Source: Plectrocnemia conspersa (lineage: Eukaryota > Arthropoda > Insecta > Trichoptera > Polycentropodidae). From it: a stretch of DNA of 64,000 nt. The notes under the pieces were generated by a model, which searched no databases, was not told where the DNA came from, and worked only from the letters and a program-made list of their open reading frames with translations. The position numbers and the translations under genes were made by a program. The stretch spans positions 1-64,000 of the forward strand of contig VTFK01000670.1 in assembly GCA_009617715.1 (NCBI GenBank). The letters are read 5' to 3'. The stretch's first letter is position 1. The number at the start of each line of letters is the position of its first letter. This document shows, one piece after another, positions 53,372-64,000 of the stretch.

Positions 53372-53605
53372 CACCGAGCACCGGGCGGAAAGCTGATTAG
53401 GTCAGGGCTTATAAATATAGCTTATGAGTCAAATAATACAGTCTTATCAATAGTGGACATTGCTGGACGACCACATCCTTATGATTTAACGCAAGCAAAG
53501 CATAAGAATGTGTCATTTTATACATCGAGTATGAAAGAGTAACTGTAAAAAATATTGCATTGTGTCGTATGCATAGGTGGAAACACTTTGACGGTGAGTA
53601 ACTTG
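53372..53605. promoter_or_regulatory. Possible bidirectional promoter or alternative first exons
   Basis: TATAAATATA at about 53410 reads as a TATA-like box on both strands. On the reverse strand it is followed after ~30 bp by GGTGCTCG|GTGAGCG, a strong donor at 53371. On the forward strand ACAGTCTT near 53440 could be an initiator, and ATGCATAGGTGG...GACG|GTGAGTAAC (53568-53597) would be a short first coding exon. Nothing ties either to a known gene. Confidence 0.3.
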
Positions 53606-53822
53606 ATAAGTTTGTGCCTTGAATGTTAAGTACCTATGAAACTTCATCAGTTTCTCATTGGAATGTTCGTATTGTGCATTGTGCATTGTGCACTTTTAGG
53701 GTGTTGCGTGTGTGTAATATGTGAGAGTTAAAAGATTATACGTTTTCAAATAATTGTTGTTTTTTTCTTAAACACATTAGCCCGGTAACTCATTATTTTG
53801 AGCATGTTATATTTTTTGTTAC

Positions 53823-53911
53823 CTGAGTTGAAGGTTGTCCACGAAGAGGTCGGGCGTTAGATCGTCCAGCAGTACGAAGTCAGGTACGCCCACTTCTGGA
53901 GCTGTCGCCAT
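53823..53911 (-). CDS. Class I unconventional myosin, exon 1
   Basis: ATG at 53911 opens MATAPEVGVPDFVLLDDLTP and ends at the donor CAACTCAG|GTAAC. Phase 2 joins exon 2 at 33051 to give [19 protein letters not shown]. The GVPDFVLL start is typical of class I myosins, which ties this exon to the motor 20.8 kb away. Confidence 0.88.
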
Positions 53912-54060
53912 CCTGAAGGAAACAAAACTAGACCGGCGATAAAAAGACACAACCGAAAGCAACGAACTTCGCCGGCAAACTGACACAGCCGCGTACTAGT
54001 CGCTCGCTATTTTTGAATTTCACTCGTTACTTCGGAACGTTACAAGATGGCAACACTAAT
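53912..54060 (-). promoter_or_regulatory. Myosin 5' UTR and promoter region
   Basis: GC-richer than its surroundings (CCGGCGATAAAAAG, CGCGTACTAGTCGCTCG) directly upstream of the myosin ATG; no TATA box at a standard position, so a CpG-type start is likely. The transcription start is not defined. Confidence 0.4.
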
Positions 54061-54989
54061 GAAGCAATGTCAATAATTAAAAAAAAGACTATTTATTAAA
54101 TGAATTTATAAAATTCTTTGTTGCGTAAAAGTTATTGTTTATACATAACAATAATATTTATTGAACAATAAATAAATATACAGATTAAGCAACATTTTAT
54201 TAGTATGTATTAAAATATATGTGCTAGGATGGGTAACCGCATATAAAATTTCTGGAATAGTTTTGTATGTTTTGAAATAATGTTTAATATATAGTATAAT
54301 TTAACATATTCTTATCTGTGATGTATTACTAGTACACACTGCTTATAATAATTTAATGTTTAAGCATTGAATAAAATAATAATAACCACATTTTGTCTAA
54401 AAAATATAACCATGGCTATGGAGCCGGAGTAGAAAATATCGACCGACTCTGACTCTTTTTTAACCCTTTCCGCCATGCGTTTTAAGTCGATATTATGGAG
54501 TAAAAAAAAGTTATTATAACAGCCGACCGGCTACCGGTCGCGCGTGATCACACGTAGACACATACACTGGCGTGGCACTAATCCAAGCGAATGACATCCA
54601 GGGTCATGTTTCTACACTGGTCAAATTTATATATGACATGTTGGAAATTGTATGTATTTACTAATTACTTTCACACTTAATTCGTTAACACATCATCTGA
54701 CTCGCATCCTGTCATAAAAATTCAGAGCTCGACAGCATTTCCAAAATGTATAGAAAAATCACGTAAATTGTATACCAAAAATTGCTAATTATGTTTTGTT
54801 CATTCTTCTTTGAAAATAATTAAATATAAATTTGATATTTTAAATATCTTAACGAAATTTTTAAATTCGGAGTCGGCAAAAATTTCTAACGACTCCATAG
54901 CCCAGAAAACTACATTATTTGTTGAATCAGATATAAGAAAATTTATTGACACATAAAAAGATAGGAAATATATTATTTAGTAAAAGTGT

Positions 54990-55180
54990 TACACATTTTA
55001 GTTTTCAGCTCATTTAATCCGCATCTTAAAACCCTTATTGAGCAATCTGATATTAAACCAGCTGCACTCAAGCAATATGAAAAGCGTGGAGTTGAAAACA
55101 TAGGAATTTCTTTATCAAAACAAAGAATAATAAAGAATACGTTTTTATTACAAAAAAATATAAATTTAATTGTATAACAT
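54990..55180 (+). other. Candidate exon or small ORF of unknown identity
   Basis: After a TTTTCAG acceptor (about 55009) an open frame reads SFNPHLKTLIEQSDIKPAA then LKQYEKRGVENIGI and ends TAA at 55177. The helical composition looks protein-like, but no family or upstream exon was found. The rest of 54060-55400 is AT-rich, with a TTAACCCTTT end near 54463 and a GC-rich patch at 54520-54610. Confidence 0.25.
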
Positions 55181-55406
55181 ACAATACATAAAATACACGA
55201 AAGCAAACGTTTATAATTGAAAGCTACATATAATTATATCTACTGCAATCAATTTATAATATAAAGTTCAACATGAGCTGGTTTTGTAGTTATAAATGTG
55301 AGTTATTATTTATTATATTTTCCACAAAGTCACGAACATTGATATGAGCATTAATATGGCCTAAAAGGCTGCTTTCCATTAAATAGCCTGTCTTATAGTT
55401 ACATCA

Positions 55407-57744
<2,338 letters not shown>

Positions 57745-57815
57745 TGTAAATGTGTCGACTTGACAGTTCACAACTAACATTTGGTCCAAATACGACAATT
57801 TGTCGAGCAAAGAGA
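57745..57815 (-). promoter_or_regulatory. Conserved upstream block of ZF-B
   Basis: Directly upstream of the ATG, TGACAGTTCACAAC...TTTGGTCCAAATACGA...GTCGAGCA matches the block upstream of ZF-D (63665-63720) with few changes, while introns nearby have diverged. It probably contains the 5' UTR and core promoter shared by the family. Confidence 0.5.
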
Positions 57816-58458
57816 AAGAATGCAAGAATTAAAAACTTTCCATGTAATAATATTTTATTAATTTATTTAGCTAATTGCTTATACAATTAACAAATTAATT
57901 AAAGAATATATATTAAACATAAAATAAAAAAATACTTAATATTATAATTTATTTCCTAATGTACTATGTAATGTGTTTTCGATTAATATTTATTTTTATA
58001 TAGGAATTTTACATTTATATCAAATTTATTTAAATACAATCATTTCATTTTTTTTTGGAACATAGCCATAACTAATCAAAGTCGGAATTCCATCCTGAAT
58101 TTTAATCGCCACATGCTGGCGTTTTTTTTATTTTAACTAGGGCTTATATTCGGGGGAGGGCTTATATTCCAAAAACTCCTTTTTTGGAGTTATTGAAAAA
58201 ATTTTCAGAGGATGTCTTATTTTCGGAAAAAGACGGTATATAATAGTATTGCACAATAATTGAAATTGTAGATTTTTTTTTGTGTTTATACCTAACATAT
58301 TTTTCATCTTGGATAATATACCTATTTTTTTTAATATGTAATTACATATAAAGAAAAAAAATTCTCGTTGTTTTTCGAATTTACAGCACTTTTTCTAGCG
58401 ACAGCTAATTTGACAGCTGATTTGTGATCAGTTTGGCATGAAATTTCACAATGAATAG
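57816..58458. other. AT-rich intergenic DNA
   Basis: Between ZF-B and the mariner fossil. GGGCTTATATTCGGGGGAGG / GGGCTTATATTCC occurs twice at 58140-58175, possibly part of the element. No coding frame. Confidence 0.4.
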
Positions 58459-58985
58459 ATGCCAGAACAACGGTTGCAAATTGTGCAAATTTATTTCAAA
58501 AATCGTGGTTCAGTTTGCGAAATTTACCATGAGCTACGTCCATTTTATGGTTAAAATAAACGTCCATCCGAGCAAGTAGTTCGAATAACCATGGATCTCT
58601 TTTCACACAATGCATACTCTAATTGATAATACGCATCCGCAGAGACGTCGTACAGTGCGCTCTGAAGTAGTTGTTTCTGCTGTGAAGTGTAGTATTGATG
58701 AGGACTCGAATGAGTCGATTCGCCATTGTGCACAGCAATTGGAACTGTATATCTTAAAATACGCACTTACAAGATTTAGCTCGTGCAAGAATTAAAGCCG
58801 CTTGACCTTCGTGTGCGTCCAACGTTCGGTTAATAGGCCAAAAACGAGATTGCTCTTGATCCTCACTTTCAACCCAAAATTTTGTTCAACGATAAGACTA
58901 ATTTTTAGTTGAATGGCTATGTCAACAAGCAAAATTGCCGTATTTGGAGTGAAAAAATTCCCAGATTAAGACGACATTTGGTGTA
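58459..58985 (+). pseudogene. Mariner/IS630-type transposase fossil
   Basis: The ATG at 58459 opens MPEQRLQIVQIYFKNRGSV, the helix-turn-helix start of an insect mariner-like transposase; further frames give TLIDNTHPQRRRTVRSEVVV, ESIRHCAQQLELY, DPHFQPKILF and LNGYVNKQNCRIWSEK around the second catalytic region. Stops and shifts between them make it inactive. Residual sequence to about 59395 holds a 78-codon frame without a recognised domain. Confidence 0.8.
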
Positions 58986-59429
58986 GGTAGGAGCATTAGC
59001 CCCCCACCCTTTAATTTGGACTACGATGAACCTTTATAGCTTACTGTACGTCGTATAAGCTGCTGATAGGTCGTCAAAATGGATCGCAGTAGTCATTGTC
59101 TAGATTTTCTAAATTGCATTAGCTATTGCATTTTTATCGCTCGGTAATTAGTGAATATCGGCTGTGAACTATGTCGAAATAACACGGTTTTTAAGCTAAG
59201 CGAGAAGCACAATAGGTGGTCCCTTGCCACAGAAGTCTGCTGGTATGCCTTTACCGAATCGAAGGTGGAAAAGATTCACTTTTCCCACAATTGGCTAGCA
59301 AAGGAATCATGCTGCGTGAAGACCTGTAACGTCAAGCACTATTTATGCAGAAGAACATATTCGAAATTAGCAGTTTTATTGCATTAAGACTAGATGAAAT
59401 ATAATAATAAATAAATAAACGAAATTATT

Positions 59430-59871
59430 TTTTGAGTTTCTTATTTTTATTTTTAAAATATACCGTATATAATACAAATTATAAAAAATCGTAAAATTAT
59501 ATTACTTCCTGAACGTGTATGCTAACAGATAAACTCACTTATCAAAGGGTTAAGTGGAAATAGAAAAATATATATTTGGCATTCACACTTCTTGTGCACT
59601 CTTGTCATTTTTTGTGATACACTTGTAATTATAAATTTTAATGTTTTTAAACATTTTTACATAAAAAGATACGAGCATCGCTAAATTTTAATATACCTTG
59701 AAAGGATGCTTTTATATTTTAATGCTGTTTCAAATTTATCATCGGAAGCATTATTACATTTTATTTGGTGTGTAAGCCGATTTTAAGATTGACGTGTTTT
59801 TTTTATGATTATAAATTTGCTTATGTTGTGAAAGATCAAATTTAGTTTTTAATGTTTTTTTTTATAATCGG
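59430..59871 (-). repeat. Duplicated 3' segment of ZF-C
   Basis: 59433-59640 (TATACCGTATA..., ATGCTAACAGAT, ATCAAAGGGTTAAG, TTTGGCATTCACACTTCTTG) matches 61480-61680 downstream of ZF-D. Between it and the ZF-C stop, reverse-strand frames contain decayed finger pieces such as LKYKSILSRYIKI. Confidence 0.7.
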
Positions 59872-61090
59872 TCATGAACAGTTGTGAGTATTTTTATGAG
59901 ATTCCATATGCATTGAGAGATAATTTTTATATTTGAATGATTTTCCACATTTTTTACAATCAAATGCACGAACATCACTATAAGCTAATAAATGCACTGC
60001 AAGACTTCCTTTACGTTTGTATGCTTTTCCACATCTTTCACATTTAAAGTTATGAACATTGCTATGAGTTATCAAATGATGTAGAAGGCTGTTTTTAAAT
60101 TTGAATGCTTTTCCACACACATCACATTCAAATTTACGAACTTCGCTTTGATTTAGCATTTGTTTTGCTGGTTGTTCTGCATACTTTTGATATTCATCAG
60201 TCTCATTTTTATAAGAATTATCATGAATGAGTTGGTTTCTTTTTGGTTTCTAAAATTTAAATTTTATTCATTATCCAAATTGTAAATATCGAAATATATA
60301 GGAATTTAAATATATTTGAGATAAATCATCTACCCCGAAAGCATTTGCCTTAAGTATATCTTTAACATCGTGTAATTCTGAAATGATAAAAGTAATTAAT
60401 AATTTAAATGTATTAAAATTAATATGTATAGTGCTTTATATATGTAAGCCTAACCTATTTCAATCCTGTCATCTACGTCGTCTATGTATCTATCTTCAAT
60501 TGTATCGTATTCCAGCTTCACATTTAATAACTTGAAAAAAAAACATAATTAAGTTCACATGCTTAAACAAATGTTCATTAACATTTCATTACCTCGACTT
60601 TACATATAGTTTTGTCAATAGCAGGTGTTTCTTCATCGTTTTCTATGTCAGTTTCTGTAAAGACAAAGTTGAATAATTACAGAGAATATCAAGTAAAATG
60701 AAAAAACAACTATGTTTTAAATTAAGTTTAGAATATAAAAAAATAAAAAGGTCATTTCGTTCATTAGGGATTCTGATGGAGCTAAAAAGTCATTTCAAAC
60801 ATTTTCGTTCTCGAAGGACGAAGGACGAAATTTTTGAGGACAATCCTCAAAGGAGGATGACTGTCCAGGGTCCACCTTAGTTAAATGTAAGTCATTGATG
60901 AAAATACGATACATTTTGTTTTTAACCGATATTTTTAACCTGTCAAGCAAAAACTTTCAGTTTAATTTTAAATCAGTAAAATAAAATATTAAAAACCAGC
61001 CCCAGCTGCAGTGACATATATTGGTTATAAATCATATTACACATAATAATTTATAATTATTAATTTCGATGTTACCGATTGACCGACAAA
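59872..61090 (-). pseudogene. ZF-C: truncated paralogue of ZF-D, start exon lost
   Basis: Exons equivalent to ZF-D exons 2-5 are present and in phase: 60654-60593 (TDIENDEETPAID), 60530-60455 (LLNVKLEYDTIEDRY), 60377-60334 (LHDVKDILKANAFG) and 60249-59872 (stop). The finger exon has only three fingers; in finger 2 the last histidine is Tyr (VHLLAY). The first exon is reduced to a relic at 61074-61090 whose reverse strand reads GTCGGTCAATCGGTAA where the relatives have TCTGTCAAAATCGGTA, and the ATG is gone. About 200 bp of unrelated DNA (60700-60900) sits in this first intron. It could still be transcribed from another start, but a full product is unlikely. Confidence 0.7.
60690..60900 (+). 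other. Unrelated insertion in ZF-C
   Basis: Absent from ZF-D. It holds a 60-codon forward frame (MKKQLCFKLSLEYKK..., 60698-60880) and repeats of GAAGGACGAA; identity unknown. Confidence 0.3.
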
Positions 61091-61474
61091 AAAATAAAAT
61101 ATTTTTTTTATTAATTTTTGAAATGTTTTTAATTACATTTCATAAATAATGTATCATACGTATAACATTATTATCGACCTCTGCATAAGCTCACCGAACT
61201 ATGTCGATACCGTGCAGTTTTCCGATAATAGCCGTTATTGAAGCGCAGATAGAAACAAAAACAGCACACAATCGTATTTTCGTGCGACGTATATGATTTT
61301 TTCTTGTAACTTGGCCCTAGCACGCGCGAATGAATGTGTAAAACATTGAAATCTGTGGCGTACGCTGCTATAGAGCAATATGCAAGTTGTGACGTCTGTT
61401 CTTACTTCTTTTTTCGGTGATTGATTGCTTTGAGACTAAACGAAATTAACGAATAAATAAATAAATAAAATTAA

Positions 61475-61872
61475 ATGTAGAGTTTCGGATTTTTATTTTT
61501 ATAATATACCGTATACAATACTAATTATAAAAAAAAACGTAAAATTATCTCACTTCCAGAATGTGTATGCTAACAGATGAACTCAAAATCAAAGGGTTAA
61601 GCAGGAATAGGAAATATATATTTGGCATTCACACTTCTTGTGCACTTCTGTCATTTTTTAGTACCCTTGTAAGTAATTTTAAATTTGAACGTTTTTTTAA
61701 CATTTTTACATTAAAAGTAACGAGCATTGCTAAGTTTAAATATACCTTGAAAGGATGATTCAAAATTTATCACCAAAAACATTATTGGATTTCATTTGGT
61801 AAGAAAGTTGACTTTTAGTTTAAAGTGTATTGCTATGAATGTGAAAGATCAGATTTTATTTTTGATGTTTTT
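61475..61872 (-). repeat. Duplicated 3' segment of ZF-D
   Basis: Matches 59430-59871, including the decayed finger-like remnant downstream of the stop codon. It marks the boundary of the tandem duplication that made ZF-C and ZF-D. 61091-61474 holds no gene; it has no counterpart seen near ZF-C. Confidence 0.7.
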
Positions 61873-63664
61873 TTACATTCGGTTATGAACATTGCTATGA
61901 GTTTGCATATGCACTGAAAAGTTTCTTTTCTGTTTGAACGTTTTTCCACATTTTTCACATTCAAAGGCAAAAACATCGCTGTGAGTTAGTATATGTCGTG
62001 AAAGATACACTTTAGATTTGAATCTTAGTCTACATTTTTCACATTCAAAGCTACGAATGTCGCTATGAGTTAGCATATGTCGTGAAAGGTAAGTTTTACA
62101 TTTAAATATTTTACCACATTTTCCACATTTTTCACATTCAAAGTCGGGAATATCTCTATGAGTTTGCATATGTTTTGAAAGAATAGATTTTCTTTTGAAT
62201 GCTTTTCCACATATTGCACATTCAAAGACACAAATTTCCTTATGAGTTTGCATATGCAGTGAAAGAACAGATTTTGATTTAAATGCTTTTCCACATTTTT
62301 TACATTCAAAATCACGAACATCACTATGAGTTATCATGTGTTTTGAAAGAACAGATTTTCTTTTGTATGCTTTCCCACATATTTTACATTCAAAGTTACG
62401 AACATTGCTATGAGTTATCATATGCACCAAAAGTGTTTTTTTAGTTTTTAATACTTTTCCACATCTTTCACATTCAAGGTCTGAAACATTGCTATGAATT
62501 TGCATATGTTGTGAAAGCATGGATTTTGTTTTGATTACTTTACCGCATTTTTTACATTTAAAGTCACAAATACGGCTATGAGTTTTTATATGTCGTGAAA
62601 GAATGGATTTAGTTTTGAATGCTTTTCCACATTTTCCACATTCAAAGTCGCGAATATCGCTATGAAATTGCATATGTATTGAGAGATAATTTTTATATTT
62701 GAATGATTTTCCACATTTTTTACAATCAAAGGCATAAGTATCGCTATGAGTTAATATATGCGTTGAAAGGCTTCTTTTATGTTTGAATGTTTTTCCACAT
62801 CGTTCACATTCAAAGTTATGAAAATTGTTATGAGTCATCATATGACGTAGAAGACTGTTTTTAAATTTAAATGCTTTTCCACATAATTCACATTCAAAAT
62901 TACGAACATCGCTTTGATTTAGAATTTGTTTTGTTGGATGTTTTATATACTTTTGATGTTCATTAGAATTATCATTTTGGTCTCTTTCTGATTTCTAAAA
63001 TTTAAATTTTATTCATTATCTTGATTGTAAACATTGAAATATATAGGAATCAAAAAATATTTGACTTTTACTTTAGTGATGTGGCAAATTTGCTGAGATA
63101 AATCGTCTACCCCGAAAGCATTTGTCGTAAGTATATCTTTAACATCATGTAATTCTGAAATGATAGAGTAATTAATAATTTAAATATATCAAATTCTATC
63201 TGTATAGTGATTTATATATGTATGTCAAACCTATTTCAAGCCTGTCATATACGCCATCTATGTACCTATCTTCAATTTTATCGTATTCGAGCTTCACATT
63301 TAATAACTTGAAAAGAAAACAAATTAAGATTATATGCATTACAAGTATTCATTAATGTTTCATTACCTCGACTTTACATAGATTCGTGTCAATAGCAGAT
63401 GTTTCTCCATCGTTTTCTATGTCAGCTTTTGCAAAGAAAAGTTTAATAATTACAGGTAATACATAAACAACTAGTAAAATAGTTTGCTACGTGTGAAATA
63501 TATGTCATTGATGAAAATATAATAGATTTTAATTAAAAAAAAATATATTTTGAAAGCATTTAAAAGTGAGTCTAAAGCAAAATTTAGTTATATTTTTAAA
63601 ATGTTTTTAACCATGATAGAGAAAATAAAACAAAATGGAGTATACCGATTTTGACAGACGTCAT
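61873..63664 (-). CDS. ZF-D: C2H2 zinc-finger protein, 12 fingers
   Basis: Five reverse-strand exons: 63664-63646 (MTSVKI), 63425-63367, 63306-63231, 63154-63111 and 62994-61873 (stop), about 439 residues, all in phase. Exon 2 must use an AAAAG acceptor three bases inside the position used by ZF-B, because the original CAG has become CAA; this removes one Glu and keeps the frame. N-terminal pieces are ADIENDGETSAID, LLNVKLEYDKIEDRY and ELHDVKDILTTNAFG. The finger exon encodes 12 C2H2 fingers with SDVRD/SNVRN-type linkers. Finger 10 has three extra residues (CEKCGKCGKIFKC), a small duplication. Probable nuclear DNA-binding protein, closest to ZF-C and ZF-B. Confidence 0.83.
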
Positions 63665-63720
63665 TGTTGACAGTTCATAACAAACGTTTGGTCCAGATAC
63701 GATGATCCGTCGAGCATGCT
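63665..63720 (-). promoter_or_regulatory. Conserved upstream block of ZF-D
   Basis: TGACAGTTCATAAC...TTTGGTCCAGATACGA...GTCGAGCA, as upstream of ZF-B. Being kept next to the ATG in both genes suggests the 5' UTR/promoter was duplicated with the coding region. Confidence 0.5.
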
Positions 63721-64000
63721 ATAAAAAAGTGTTATGATTCTTTTATAATAAATATTAAATAATTAATATAAAAATGTACTTTTTAATCAACACTATTAAG
63801 ATCCAAGAGGTGAGCGAAACAGTCGGATGCCCGGGGCGCTAGCTCTAAAGGGGGTGGCATTTACTTATCCTCGGTTAGATTATGTTACTTTCCCAAATAA
63901 ATCCGCGCGTTACTGTGCTGTGATTTCAAATAGGAATATTCATAAATATAGCTTTATTTATTCGCTAAAAATAGAAAAAATATTTGGCTAAACGGCTCAA
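63721..64000. other. Window edge, no gene seen
   Basis: AT-rich with a GC-rich patch (63808-63860: GCGAAACAGTCGGATGCCCG, then GGGCGCTAGC). AAGAGGTGAGCG at about 63805 could be a donor site, but no exon can be assigned. Confidence 0.35.

Larger units (their letters stand above)
33052..53822 (-). other. First coding intron of the myosin, ~20.8 kb
   Basis: Bounded by a donor (CAACTCAG|GTAAC at 53823) and an acceptor (TTTATAG|ATTTC at 33052) in matching phase (2 + 1). It carries most of the mobile elements listed separately, some GC-rich islands and a few candidate nested exons. Large stretches (35.1-36.4, 37.2-38.0, 42.3-42.98, 43.6-44.2, 46.0-47.6, 47.95-49.1, 50.95-51.9 and 52.5-53.3 kb) are AT-rich and hold nothing I can support. 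Confidence 0.75.

Overview
The window looks like AT-rich insect nuclear DNA. It has short (40-80 bp) GT-AG introns beside very long ones, animal-specific gene families (a UBR3-type ubiquitin ligase, a FoxJ2/3-like forkhead factor, a class I unconventional myosin, C2H2 zinc-finger proteins) and dense decayed transposons (non-LTR, mariner/Tc1/Tigger, piggyBac-like TTAA elements, foldback MITEs, a tRNA-derived SINE). The insect order cannot be fixed from sequence alone. I assembled gene models by eye; every exon junction given below keeps the reading phase.

Layout. 1-1.66 kb: foldback elements. 1.66-7.28 kb (+): the last 14 exons of a UBR3-like E3 ligase whose 5' part lies to the left of the window. 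8.85-10.2 kb (+): a 5'-truncated non-LTR retrotransposon, with relatives inside a UBR3 intron and at 21.2-22.4 kb. 14.7-17.4 kb (-): a five-exon forkhead gene with a probable non-coding first exon near 20.8 kb and a Tigger relic in its 5' intron. 22.7-26.2 kb (-): zinc-finger gene ZF-A, 7 exons. 28.6-53.9 kb (-): a 13-exon class I myosin of 989 codons, whose first coding exon is separated from the rest by a ~20.8 kb intron full of mobile elements and a few possible nested exons. 55.4-63.7 kb (-): a tandem cluster of related zinc-finger genes, ZF-B (18 intact fingers), ZF-C (3 fingers, start lost) and ZF-D (12 fingers).

The most unusual feature is the zinc-finger family. Its members share the same exon phases (1,0,1,0), a short acidic N-terminus built from alternating exon types, and a finger exon in which the usual TGEKP linker is replaced by five-residue linkers such as SDVRD or GNSSD. 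ZF-A has duplicated the acidic exon pair; ZF-C and ZF-D are a recent tandem duplication with gain or loss of nine fingers; both keep decayed finger remnants after the stop. This pattern suggests a lineage-specific, fast-evolving DNA-binding family. Its function cannot be read from the sequence.
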